DNA from: Wenzhouxiangella sp. XN24
GTDB taxonomy: Bacteria > Pseudomonadota > Gammaproteobacteria > Steroidobacterales > XN24
NCBI RefSeq assembly: GCF_011064545.1
Contig: NZ_JAAMFG010000034.1
Coordinates: 496,001-560,000 of the forward strand
Direction of reading: 5' to 3'
DNA: 64,000 bases
A model generated the notes under the pieces. That model had not been told where the DNA came from and did not search any database. It was given only the letters and a program-made list of their open reading frames with translations. This document shows positions 46,217 through 54,733 of the stretch, piece by piece. The translations under genes were made by a program, and so were the position numbers. How positions within the stretch are numbered: position 1 is the stretch's first letter; each line of letters starts with the position of its first letter.

Positions 46217-46293
46217 TCTCGACGCCCATCGGTTATCCTTGAGGGTTTCCGGCCAGTCCGGAAGCTCGTCTTTTTTGTCCCACGGGAATCGAA

Positions 46294-47181
46294 ATGAATT
46301 CATCCACGCTGAAAGCCGGGCTGGTACAGCATGCTGTCGGCCCCGATCTCGCCGCGACCCGTGCCCTCACCGAACAGGGCATCCGCGACGCCGTCGAACG
46401 CGGCGCGCAGCTGGTCGTGCTGCAGGAACTGCACCAGAGCAGCTACTTCTGCAAGGTCGAGGATCCGAACCTGTTCGATCTCGCCGAACCGATCCCCGGT
46501 CCGGGCACCGAGTGGCTCGGCGAGGTCGCGAAAGCCCATTCCGTCGTCATCGTCGGCTCGCTGTTCGAGCGGCGCGCGGCCGGCATTTATCACAACACGG
46601 CGGTCGTGCTCGAGGCCGACGGAAGCCTCGCGGGGCGCTATCGCAAGGCGCATATTCCCGACGATCCCGCCTACTACGAGAAGTTCTACTTCACGCCGGG
46701 CGATGACGATATGCGACCCGTGGATACCTCCGTGGGTCGCCTGGGCGTGCTGGTCTGCTGGGACCAGTGGTACCCGGAGGCCGCCCGCCTGATGGCCCTC
46801 GCGGGCGCGGACCTGTTGCTCTACCCGACCGCGATCGGGCGCTCCGCCGAGGACCCGGAACACGAGCAAAAGCGCCAGCAGGATGCCTGGGAAACCGTGC
46901 AGCGCGGCCACGCGGTCGCCAACGGCCTGCCGGTGCTGGCCTGCAACCGGGTGGGCTTCGAGCCCGATCCCTCGGGCGCCACGAGCGGCATCACCTTCTG
47001 GGGCAACAGCTTCGCCTGCGGCCCGCAGGGCGAGATCCTCGCCCGCGCCGGTGACACGCCGGAGACACTGGTGGTCGAGCTGGACCTGCAACGCTCCGAG
47101 CGCGTGCGGCGCATGTGGCCTTTCCTGCGAGATCGGCGTATCGACGCCTACGGCGACCTGCTGCGCCGCTACCGGGATTGA
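46294..47181 (+). CDS. aguB: N-carbamoylputrescine amidase
   Basis: 295-residue nitrilase-superfamily enzyme. Catalytic triad Glu45 (LQELHQ), Lys118 (RYRKAHIP) and Cys155 (LVCWDQWYPE). The ELHQSSYFCKVED segment and the FWGNSF motif are specific to AguB. Converts N-carbamoylputrescine to putrescine, CO2 and ammonia in the agmatine route. Agmatine deiminase (aguA), often adjacent, is absent from the window. Confidence 0.94.
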   Translation: MNSSTLKAGLVQHAVGPDLAATRALTEQGIRDAVERGAQLVVLQELHQSSYFCKVEDPNLFDLAEPIPGPGTEWLGEVAKAHSVVIVGSLFERRAAGIYHNTAVVLEADGSLAGRYRKAHIPDDPAYYEKFYFTPGDDDMRPVDTSVGRLGVLVCWDQWYPEAARLMALAGADLLLYPTAIGRSAEDPEHEQKRQQDAWETVQRGHAVANGLPVLACNRVGFEPDPSGATSGITFWGNSFACGPQGEILARAGDTPETLVVELDLQRSERVRRMWPFLRDRRIDAYGDLLRRYRD

Positions 47182-47213
47182 TCGTCCCGCTCCCCGTCGC
47201 AGGCGGCACGGCC

Positions 47214-50200
47214 ATGCGCTGGGGCCAGCTCTACGGCTGCGCGCCGGCGCTGGCGATCGCGCAGGCTGCAGAGACCCACGGCGGACCGGTGCTGGTCCTC
47301 GCCGGTTCGCCGCGCCAGGCGGACCAGCTGGCGGCGGAGATCGGCTTTTTCATCGGGCAGCGACACGAGGTGCTGCTCCTGCCCGACGCCGAGACCCTGC
47401 CGTGGGACTCGTTTTCACCCCATCCGGACATCACGTCGCGCCGCCTGGCCACGCTCGCGCGCCTGCCTGCGCTGTCCCGGGGCGTGATCGTCGCGCCGAC
47501 GCAGACCCTCTTGCAGCGGCTGCCGCCGCCCGCCTGGACAGCCACCCAGGGGCTCGACATCGCCGTCCGCGACCGGCTCGACATCACCCTGCTGCGGCGG
47601 CAATTGCAGGACGCGGGATATCTCGCCGTCCCGCAGGTGAGCGAACACGGCGAATTCGCGCTGCGCGGCTCGCTGCTGGACCTCTACCCGATGGGCAGCG
47701 ACCTGCCGTACCGGATCGACCTGTTCGACGAACTGGTGGACTCGATCCGCCGCTTCGATCCGGGGACCCAGCGCTCGCTCGACCAGCTCGAACACATCCG
47801 GCTTCTGCCGGGCCGCGAGTATCCCTTTTCCGAGGATGCGATCCGCACCTTCCGGGCGCGCTTCAGGGAACGCTTTCCGGGTGATCCGTCGCGTGTCGGT
47901 CTCTACCGCGACGTGGGCGAAGGCATCGCCTCGGGGGGCCTCGAGTATTACCTGCCACTGTTCTTCGAAAGGCTCGCCGCGCTGACCGACTACCTCCCCG
48001 AGGAGACGCTGGTGGTGGAAGCGGAGTCTGCCGACGCGACGCTCGAGGCCGCGTGGCAGGGCGTGCTCGAGCGGCACGACCAGCTGGCGCACGACATCGA
48101 GCGGCCCATTCTCGACGCCGACGAGGTGTTCCTCTCACCCGCCGCACTCAAGGAAAGTCTCGCGCGCTTTCCGACGGTCAAGATCTCGTCGTTCAAGCAG
48201 GCCGCGGGCGGCGTCGATCTCGGTACAGCGGCACCGCCGTCCCTGAAGCTCGACCCGCGGGCCGCCGAGCCGGCCGGCGCCCTGCTCGAGTTTCTCCTGG
48301 ACTTCGAGGGTCGTGTGCTGTTCACCGCCGAGTCGCCCGGACGGCGCGAAACGCTGCGCTCGTTGCTCGCCGGGCACGGCATCGCGGTGCAATCGGTGGA
48401 CGACTGGCCGGCGTTTCTCGCGGGCGACTTCCCGCGCGGTCTCGCGGTCGCGCCGCTGGAAGACGGCCTGGTTCTGCCCGAGGCCGCCGTGGCGGTCATC
48501 GCGGAAACCCAGCTGTTCGGCGATCGCGTCCGGCAACGTCGCCGCCGCCGCCGCGGGGCCCGCGACCCCGAGGCGGTGATCCGCGAACTCTCGGACCTGC
48601 GCCAGGGCGCCCCGGTGGTGCACGTGGATCACGGCGTCGGCCGTTACCTCGGCCTGGTCGGCCTCGAGATCCAGGGCCAGCACAGCGAGTTTCTCGCCCT
48701 CGAGTACGCCGGCGGCGACAAGCTCTATGTCCCCGTCCAGTCGCTCGATCTCATCAGCCGGTACACCGGTGCGGCGCCCGAATCCGCGCCGCTGCATCGC
48801 CTGGGCGGGGAACAATGGCAGAAAGCGCGGCGCCGGGCCGCCGAGAAAGTCCGCGACGTCGCCGTGGAACTGCTCGACCTGCACGCCCGGCGGGCCGCCC
48901 GCCAGGGCCACGGTTTCACCCTCCCGGAACAGGATTACGCCGCCTTTCGCGACGCCTTTCCCTTCGACGAGACGCCGGACCAGCGCCAGGCGATCGAACA
49001 GGTCATCGGCGACATGACGACGGCCCGGCCGATGGACCGGGTGATCTGCGGCGACGTGGGTTTCGGCAAGACCGAAGTGGCCCTGCGCGCCGCCTTCGTC
49101 GCCGTGCAGGACGGGCGCCAGGTCGCCATGCTCGTGCCGACCACCCTGCTCGCCCAGCAGCATTTCCAGACTTTCTCCGACCGCTTCGCCGACTGGCCCG
49201 TGCGCGTCGAATCCCTGTCGCGTTTCCGCTCGCCGAAAGAAGTCGAACGGGTCCTCGACGGCTTGCAATCCGGCGCGGTGGAAATCGTCATCGGCACGCA
49301 CAAGCTGCTGCAGCACACGGTTCGCTTCGCGCGGCTCGGGCTGGTCATCATCGACGAGGAACATCGCTTCGGCGTGCGCGACAAGGAACGCCTCAAGGCG
49401 TTGCGCGCGGAGGTGGACGTGCTCACCCTGACCGCCACCCCGATCCCGCGCACCATGAACATGGCGCTCGGCGGGCTGCGCGACCTGTCGATGATCACCA
49501 CCCCGCCGACGGAGCGCCTGGCCGTCAAGACGTTCGTGACGGAATGGAACAGCGGGCTCGTTCGCGAGGCCTGCCTGCGCGAGATCCGCCGCGGCGGGCA
49601 GGTCTATTTCCTGCACAACGAAGTGCAGAACATCGAGCAGGCCGCCGCCACGCTCGGCGAACTGGTCCCGGAAGCCCGGATCGGCATCGCGCACGGCCAG
49701 ATGCGGGAGCGCGACCTCGAGCAGGTCATGCTGGATTTCTATCATCGGCGCTTCAACGTCCTCGTCTGCACCACCATCATCGAGAGCGGCATCGACATCC
49801 CCACCGCCAACACGATCATCGTGCAACGCGCCGACAAGCTGGGACTCGCCCAGCTGCACCAGTTGCGCGGCCGCGTGGGCCGTTCGCACCACCGGGCCTA
49901 CGCCTACCTCATCACGCCGCCGAAGAAAGCCATCACCTCGGATGCGGTCAAGCGCCTGGAAGCCATCGAGTCGCTGGAGGAACTCGGCGCGGGCTTCACA
50001 CTCGCCACCCACGATCTCGAGATTCGCGGCGCGGGCGAGTTGTTGGGAGACGAACAAAGCGGCCAGATCCACGAAGTCGGGTTCAGCATGTACCTCGACA
50101 TGCTGCAACGCGCCGTCGAGGCGCTTCGTGAAGGGAAGGAGCCGGACCTCGACCGCCCGCTGGACTTCGGCGTCGAAGTGGAACTCGGCGTACCGGCGCT

Positions 50201-50660
50201 GTTGCCCGAGGACTACGTGCCGGACGTCCACCTGCGGCTGGTCCTCTACAAGCGCATTGCCGGCGCCCGCGACGCGGAGACGCTGGAGGACCTGCAGGCC
50301 GAATTGATCGACCGCTTCGGACTGCTGCCGCCCCAGGGCGGGATGCTGTTCCGCGTGGCTGCCATCCGGCGCCGCGCCACCCGGCTCGGGATCCGCCGCA
50401 TCGAGGCCAATGCCGCCGGCGGCAGCCTGTTGTTCAGGCCGGATACCGGCGTCGATCCCATGGCGCTCATCCGGCTGATCCAGTCTGACCCGCGCCACTA
50501 CCGGCTGGACGGCCAGGACAAACTGCGCTTCAATCTCGACCTGTCCGATCTTGACGTCCGTTTCGACACGATCCACCGCCTGCTCGATTTGCTCGAGCCG
50601 GGGAACCCGACCCATCATGCGCCGGAGGCGCGCCGCGGAACTGCCAGCGATGCTCGATAA
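47214..50660 (+). CDS. mfd: Transcription-repair coupling factor Mfd
   Basis: 1148 residues from the ATG at 47214 (AGGCGG upstream); the frame extends into aguB but that part is not Mfd-like. UvrB-homology N-terminal region, RNA-polymerase interaction domain near 490-560 (VHVDHGVGRYLGL), SF2 helicase motifs with Walker A GDVGFGKTEVA and DEEH box, then a TRCF C-terminal domain. It removes stalled RNA polymerase and recruits UvrA. It lies 32 bp after aguB; the 3' end overlaps csiV by 11 bp. Confidence 0.97.
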   Translation: MRWGQLYGCAPALAIAQAAETHGGPVLVLAGSPRQADQLAAEIGFFIGQRHEVLLLPDAETLPWDSFSPHPDITSRRLATLARLPALSRGVIVAPTQTLLQRLPPPAWTATQGLDIAVRDRLDITLLRRQLQDAGYLAVPQVSEHGEFALRGSLLDLYPMGSDLPYRIDLFDELVDSIRRFDPGTQRSLDQLEHIRLLPGREYPFSEDAIRTFRARFRERFPGDPSRVGLYRDVGEGIASGGLEYYLPLFFERLAALTDYLPEETLVVEAESADATLEAAWQGVLERHDQLAHDIERPILDADEVFLSPAALKESLARFPTVKISSFKQAAGGVDLGTAAPPSLKLDPRAAEPAGALLEFLLDFEGRVLFTAESPGRRETLRSLLAGHGIAVQSVDDWPAFLAGDFPRGLAVAPLEDGLVLPEAAVAVIAETQLFGDRVRQRRRRRRGARDPEAVIRELSDLRQGAPVVHVDHGVGRYLGLVGLEIQGQHSEFLALEYAGGDKLYVPVQSLDLISRYTGAAPESAPLHRLGGEQWQKARRRAAEKVRDVAVELLDLHARRAARQGHGFTLPEQDYAAFRDAFPFDETPDQRQAIEQVIGDMTTARPMDRVICGDVGFGKTEVALRAAFVAVQDGRQVAMLVPTTLLAQQHFQTFSDRFADWPVRVESLSRFRSPKEVERVLDGLQSGAVEIVIGTHKLLQHTVRFARLGLVIIDEEHRFGVRDKERLKALRAEVDVLTLTATPIPRTMNMALGGLRDLSMITTPPTERLAVKTFVTEWNSGLVREACLREIRRGGQVYFLHNEVQNIEQAAATLGELVPEARIGIAHGQMRERDLEQVMLDFYHRRFNVLVCTTIIESGIDIPTANTIIVQRADKLGLAQLHQLRGRVGRSHHRAYAYLITPPKKAITSDAVKRLEAIESLEELGAGFTLATHDLEIRGAGELLGDEQSGQIHEVGFSMYLDMLQRAVEALREGKEPDLDRPLDFGVEVELGVPALLPEDYVPDVHLRLVLYKRIAGARDAETLEDLQAELIDRFGLLPPQGGMLFRVAAIRRRATRLGIRRIEANAAGGSLLFRPDTGVDPMALIRLIQSDPRHYRLDGQDKLRFNLDLSDLDVRFDTIHRLLDLLEPGNPTHHAPEARRGTASDAR

Positions 50661-51396
50661 ACCTGCCGCATTCCGTCGCCCGCACCGCCTGGCATCGCGC
50701 CTGGCATCGCGCCTGGCGTTGCGCCTGGGCCTGCTGGCGGGGCTGTCGGCCGCCTCGGCCGCGAGCCTCACGGCCGACGCAGCCGACGCTGCGGAAACGC
50801 CCCGGTACTATCAGGTGGAAGTCGTCGTGTTCGCCCAGCCCGCCGGGGGCAGCGTCGAATTGCCGCCCCGTGCCGAAGAACCCCCCGAGTCTCCAGAGAC
50901 GTCCGAATCCGCGGATTCCGCCGGGTCACCGGCTGCTCTGCTATCGCGGATCCTGCCGGGGGCCCCGGACGATGCGGGCGCCCTGCAAGATGAAGCGCCG
51001 AGCCTGCCCGAGGGATTCCAGCCGCCGCGCGAGCCGTTGCGCCTCGCGGCGGTGGCGGCCCGCCTGGATACCGGGGGATATGACCTCCTGTGGCACCAGG
51101 GCTGGGTCCAGCCCCCGACCAGCCGGCAGGGGATCGACCTGCCGTTGCTGGCGGCGCTGGGCCAGGGGCCCGCGGACCAACGGCTCGGCGGCAGCATCGG
51201 CCTGACGTCGGCGCGCTTCCTGCACCTCGGAATGCAACTCGAACTCCGTTCGGGAGATTTGCTGGAAGCAGAAATGGCCCAGCGCCGGCGGATACGGCGA
51301 GGCGTCGAACAGTATTACGATCACCCGCGCATCGGCGTGGTCGCCGTCGTCACCGAAATCGAGAGCGACGCTGCTCAGCCGACCTCGGAACCGTAG
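50650..51396 (+). CDS. CsiV-family periplasmic protein
   Basis: 248 residues from the ATG at 50650, overlapping mfd. A signal peptide with Leu/Ala/Ser repeats (encoded by 12-bp repeats) is followed by YYQVEVVVFAQP, the CsiV family start, a Pro/Ser/Glu-rich low-complexity stretch, and a conserved C-terminal half (YDLLWHQGWVQP, ARFLHLGMQLEL, EQYYDHPRIGVVAVVTEI). In Pseudomonas and Shewanella-type bacteria CsiV is encoded next to mfd and is annotated as a peptidoglycan-binding protein. Its last 22 bp overlap the PAS/GGDEF-like gene. Confidence 0.82.
   Translation: MLDKPAAFRRPHRLASRLASRLALRLGLLAGLSAASAASLTADAADAAETPRYYQVEVVVFAQPAGGSVELPPRAEEPPESPETSESADSAGSPAALLSRILPGAPDDAGALQDEAPSLPEGFQPPREPLRLAAVAARLDTGGYDLLWHQGWVQPPTSRQGIDLPLLAALGQGPADQRLGGSIGLTSARFLHLGMQLELRSGDLLEAEMAQRRRIRRGVEQYYDHPRIGVVAVVTEIESDAAQPTSEP
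50687..50734 (+). repeat. Four 12-bp repeats in the csiV signal-peptide region
   Basis: Units gcctggcatcgc (50687-50698 and 50699-50710), then two degenerate copies (50711-50722 and 50723-50734). They encode Leu-Ala-Ser-Arg type repeats feeding into the hydrophobic core. Copy-number change would alter signal-peptide length in frame. Confidence 0.85.
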
Positions 51397-52352
51397 TCCT
51401 GCACGACCAGTTGCTGCGTCCCCGCCAGCTGGGCCGAAGCCATCGTGCGACGCGCTTCCGCCAGCAGCGCGCGCCAGTCGGGCGCCTGGCCCGGCTGCCC
51501 GGTCAACACCACCGCGCTCAAGGTCAGTACGCGCGTCATCGGCGCATGGGGATTGCGAATCGCAAGCGCCTTCACGCGCTCGCATACCCTTCGGGCATGA
51601 GACTCGATCAGGTCCTGCTCCATGTTGGTTCCGAGCGCAGCGAACTCCGCCTCGCCGAGGCGGGCCGCGACGTCGCTGGCGCGACGAAACGCCGCGCCCA
51701 CGCTGCGGGCCAGCATGCGCAGGCACGAGTCTCCCGCGACGCGACCGAAGGTCTCCACGTACATGTCGAAGAAATCCGGCGCGAACAGGAACAATGACAG
51801 CGGACGCCGGTCGCGTGCACAGGAGAACCATGACAACTCGAGCGCCAGCTCGAAGCTGTGCTCGTTCTGCAGCCCCGTGAGGCGGTCGACCGTTTCGATC
51901 TCGGAGCCTCGGTGCCGGGTGATATCGAGTTCATCGCTGCGCCGGCCGAGCATGATTTCCATTTCCCGCTGCGCCGACATGTCGCGCGCGTAGCCGATCC
52001 ACCAGCGTTTGCCCAGCTCGTCCCGCCAGGGCGTCACCCGCAAGGCGTTCCAGTAGACTGCGCCATCCGGTCGATGGCTGCGCAGCAGCACGCTGCACTC
52101 GCGTTCGTCCTCCATGGCCTTGCGCAATTCTCCGATCGCGGCCTGCTCCAGATCGCCGCCCTGCAGGATCCGCAGGGTGTTGCCCACCAGCTCGATGCGC
52201 TCGAAGCCGCTGAGTTTCTCGAACGCCGGGTTGACCCAGCTGATGCGGTGCTCCGGGTCCTCGCCGTCGATGACGACCACCCCGTACTCCGCGGCCTGCA
52301 AGGCATGTGCGGCAAGACCGTCCGGCAGCTGGTCGTTCATCACGCCGCTCAT
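51375..52352 (-). CDS. LOV-like PAS domain plus degenerate GGDEF protein
   Basis: 325 residues from the ATG at 52352, overlapping the mtnP stop (ATGA). Residues 20-135 form a PAS domain close to LOV domains: NPAFEKLSGF, LVGNTLRILQGGD, then a WNALRVTPWRDELG strand. The position of the photoactive Cys (GxNCRFLQ) holds Leu60, so LOV adduct chemistry is impossible. Residues about 155-320 form a GGDEF fold, but the signature is GEAEF (233-237), so diguanylate cyclase activity is doubtful. A ligand-sensing or GTP-binding role is inference. Confidence 0.82.
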   Translation of the reverse strand: MSGVMNDQLPDGLAAHALQAAEYGVVVIDGEDPEHRISWVNPAFEKLSGFERIELVGNTLRILQGGDLEQAAIGELRKAMEDERECSVLLRSHRPDGAVYWNALRVTPWRDELGKRWWIGYARDMSAQREMEIMLGRRSDELDITRHRGSEIETVDRLTGLQNEHSFELALELSWFSCARDRRPLSLFLFAPDFFDMYVETFGRVAGDSCLRMLARSVGAAFRRASDVAARLGEAEFAALGTNMEQDLIESHARRVCERVKALAIRNPHAPMTRVLTLSAVVLTGQPGQAPDWRALLAEARRTMASAQLAGTQQLVVQDYGSEVG

Positions 52353-53089
52353 TCGACCGTCTCCGCGAGCACCGCCTGGACGAGACGCCGAACCGCCGCC
52401 ATGCCGCTCTCCACCCAGCGCTCGAGTTCCCCGTGGATATCCTCGCCCCGCCCCGCTGCACGATTGACCACGACCGCGCAACACGCGTAATCGAGTTCCA
52501 GTTCCCGCGCGAGCGCGGCTTCAGGCATGCCCGTCATCCCGACGATACCGCAACCGTCGCGGGCCATCCGGTCGATCTCCGCGGCCGTCTCGAGCCGCGG
52601 TCCCTGCGTGACGCCGTAGACGGCGCCGTCGATGACCTCGAGGCCGGCACGTGGCGCCGCCCTGAGCAGGCGTTCCCGGAGGGCGGCGCTGTAGGGCGTT
52701 GTGAAGTCGATATGTTGCAGCACCCGGCCCGCACCGCCGCAATAGCTGTGCTCGCGACCCCAGGTGTAATCGATGAGCTGATCCGGGATGACCAGGCAGC
52801 CGGGCGGATATTCGTCTCCGATGCCGCCGACGGCGTTGATCGCGATGACTTCGCGCACCCCGGCCTCGCGCAGCGCCCAGACGTTCGCGCGGTAGTTGAC
52901 CGCATGCGGCGCGAGCGTATGCGGCGCGCCGTGGCGGGCGAGAAACACCACCGGCCGGTCGGCAATGCGACCGCGCAACAGGGGGCCGGACGGGGTGCCC
53001 CAGGGCGTGGTGGCCGTTTCACGCCGCTGCAGCTGCAGTCCGTCGAAGCCGGGCAGTCCCGTGCCACCGATGATCCCCAGCGTGTTCAC
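52349..53089 (-). CDS. Methylthioadenosine/methylthioinosine phosphorylase
   Basis: 246 residues of the PNP/MTAP family 2. IIGGTGL near the start, FLARHG, NAVGGIG and a GMTGMPEAALARELEL substrate-pocket segment. The Pseudomonas homologue in the same position beside nagZ (PA3004) prefers 5'-methylthioinosine; whether this enzyme prefers MTA or MTI needs the purine-pocket residues tested. It salvages the by-product of polyamine synthesis. Its start overlaps the phosphoribosyltransferase stop (ATGA). Confidence 0.9.
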   Translation of the reverse strand: MNTLGIIGGTGLPGFDGLQLQRRETATTPWGTPSGPLLRGRIADRPVVFLARHGAPHTLAPHAVNYRANVWALREAGVREVIAINAVGGIGDEYPPGCLVIPDQLIDYTWGREHSYCGGAGRVLQHIDFTTPYSAALRERLLRAAPRAGLEVIDGAVYGVTQGPRLETAAEIDRMARDGCGIVGMTGMPEAALARELELDYACCAVVVNRAAGRGEDIHGELERWVESGMAAVRRLVQAVLAETVE

Positions 53090-53661
53090 TTGCGGTCATC
53101 CTCCTCGGCCAGGGCGTACACCGCCGCATGTTGCCTGTGCCGCTCGTGATAATCCATGCCGCAGCCGAACAGGTAATGGTCCGCGACCTGCAGACCGGTG
53201 TAGTCGGCGCGCAGGCCAGGAACACGGCGTTCATGGCGCTTCTCCACGAGCACGCCGCTCCTGACGTCTGCCGCGCCCTGCCGGCGACAGTCCTCGAGTA
53301 TGGCCGCCAGCGTGTACCCCTCGTCGAGGATATCGTCGATCACCAGCACCGTGCGCCCCTCGAGCGGCGTGCGCGGTCGCGCGATCCAGTCGATGTCAGC
53401 GCCGCCGCGCGTGCCGCCGCGATAACGGCTCGCGTGGACGTAATCCAGCTGCAGCGGAAAATCCAGTCGCTGCAGCAACCAGGCTGCGGGCAACATGCCG
53501 CCGATCATCACCGCCAGCACGAGCGGGTCCCGATCGGCGAGATCGCGGCTGATCTCGGCGGCCATGCGGTCCAGCGCGGCCTGCACACCGGCGGCGTCCG
53601 CAAGCCGGGACGCGCGTGCCAGTATGCCGTCGAAATCCTCCTGGATGGCGTGTTCCCTCAA
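53086..53661 (-). CDS. hpt: Hypoxanthine-guanine phosphoribosyltransferase
   Basis: 191 residues if translation starts at the TTG at 53661, which follows AGGAGG and sits 25 bp after nagZ. An ATG at 53742 would overlap nagZ and add a poorly conserved leader. The PRPP-binding motif VLVIDDILDEGYTL is intact, with MIGGMLPAAWLL and HASRYRGGT ahead of it. It salvages hypoxanthine or guanine, the expected next step for bases freed by the downstream phosphorylase. Confidence 0.9.
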   Translation of the reverse strand: MREHAIQEDFDGILARASRLADAAGVQAALDRMAAEISRDLADRDPLVLAVMIGGMLPAAWLLQRLDFPLQLDYVHASRYRGGTRGGADIDWIARPRTPLEGRTVLVIDDILDEGYTLAAILEDCRRQGAADVRSGVLVEKRHERRVPGLRADYTGLQVADHYLFGCGMDYHERHRQHAAVYALAEEDDRK

Positions 53662-53686
53662 GTTCCCTGTTCCTCCTGGCGTTGGA

Positions 53687-54733
53687 TCAGTCGCCTTCGA
53701 GCACCAGCCGCGGCCGGCCTTCCTCGAATTCCCTGACCGCATCGGCGGCGCGGCGCCACTGTGCCGACCCCTCGAGCGGCGCGACAGCCCCGCCGCGCCC
53801 GCGCAATCGCGTCAGGCGCAAGTGCGACGCCGGCTCGTACCAGTCGCCGAGGGACTCGACCACCGCGGCGGCCGCAGGGCGATCATTGCATACCAGCACG
53901 ACATCGCAACCCGCCTCCAGTGCGAGCGCAGCGCGGGCGACCGGCGTGCCGGCGAAGGCTGCACCCGCCATCGAGAGGTCGTCCGAGAATATGGCGCCCT
54001 GGAAGCGCAGCCGCACGCGCAGTTCCGTGCGCAGCCACCAGCGGGAGAAACCCGCGGGCATGCGATCCAGCCGTGAATAGACGACATGGGCGACCATCAC
54101 CCCCGCCAGCCCCTCGGCGATCAGCAATTCGTAGGGACGCATGTCGTCCAGCAGTTCCGAGTATCCGCGCCGGTCCTCCGGCAGGGCATGGTGCGAATCG
54201 GCGACCACGCCGCCATGCCCGGGGAAATGCTTGCCGACGGAAGCCATGCCCGCATCATGCATCCCGGCCATGAAGCGCCCGGCAAGGCGGGCGACGGCCT
54301 CGGGATCGCGGTGGAAGGCACGGTCGCCGATGACCTCGCTGAGCCCGTAGTCGAGATCGAGCACGGGGGCGAAACTCAGGTCCACGCCGGCGGCGCGCAA
54401 CTCCGCCGCCATGAGCCAGCCGCAGTTCTGCGCGAGCTGCAGAGCCTGCTCCCGGTCCATGTCGTATTGCCGCCCGAGCATGTGCATCGGCGGCAGCGGC
54501 GTGAAACCCGTGCGGAAGCGCTGTACCCGGCCGCCCTCCTGGTCCACCGCGATCACCAGCTCCGGGTGACGCAGCGCGTGGATCTCGCGGGTGAGTCGGC
54601 GCAACTGCTCGGGCGACTCGTAATTGCGTGCGAACAGGATCACCCCGCCGACGTTGGGATGGCGCAGCAGCTCGCGGTCCTCCGGCGTCAGCGCCGTGCC
54701 CTCGATGTCCAGCATCACGGGGCCGAGGGTCAT
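53687..54733 (-). CDS. nagZ: Beta-N-acetylhexosaminidase NagZ
   Basis: 348-residue glycoside hydrolase family 3 enzyme. VIAVDQEGGRVQRF, the KHFPGHG motif with the Asp-His catalytic dyad in VADSHHALP, and FSDDLSM containing the nucleophile Asp. It acts in the cytosol, removing N-acetylglucosamine from anhydromuropeptides during wall recycling. Start overlaps the upstream YkuD gene stop (ATGA). Confidence 0.96.
   Translation of the reverse strand: MTLGPVMLDIEGTALTPEDRELLRHPNVGGVILFARNYESPEQLRRLTREIHALRHPELVIAVDQEGGRVQRFRTGFTPLPPMHMLGRQYDMDREQALQLAQNCGWLMAAELRAAGVDLSFAPVLDLDYGLSEVIGDRAFHRDPEAVARLAGRFMAGMHDAGMASVGKHFPGHGGVVADSHHALPEDRRGYSELLDDMRPYELLIAEGLAGVMVAHVVYSRLDRMPAGFSRWWLRTELRVRLRFQGAIFSDDLSMAGAAFAGTPVARAALALEAGCDVVLVCNDRPAAAAVVESLGDWYEPASHLRLTRLRGRGGAVAPLEGSAQWRRAADAVREFEEGRPRLVLEGD

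Noticed and set aside
48135-50771. 878-codon open frame on the minus strand
   Set aside because: Antisense to mfd. No recognisable motifs; third-position GC bias explains the lack of stops.
51375-52352. Blue-light LOV photoreceptor with active diguanylate cyclase
   Set aside because: The photoactive Cys is Leu60 and GGDEF is GEAEF, so neither activity can be claimed.
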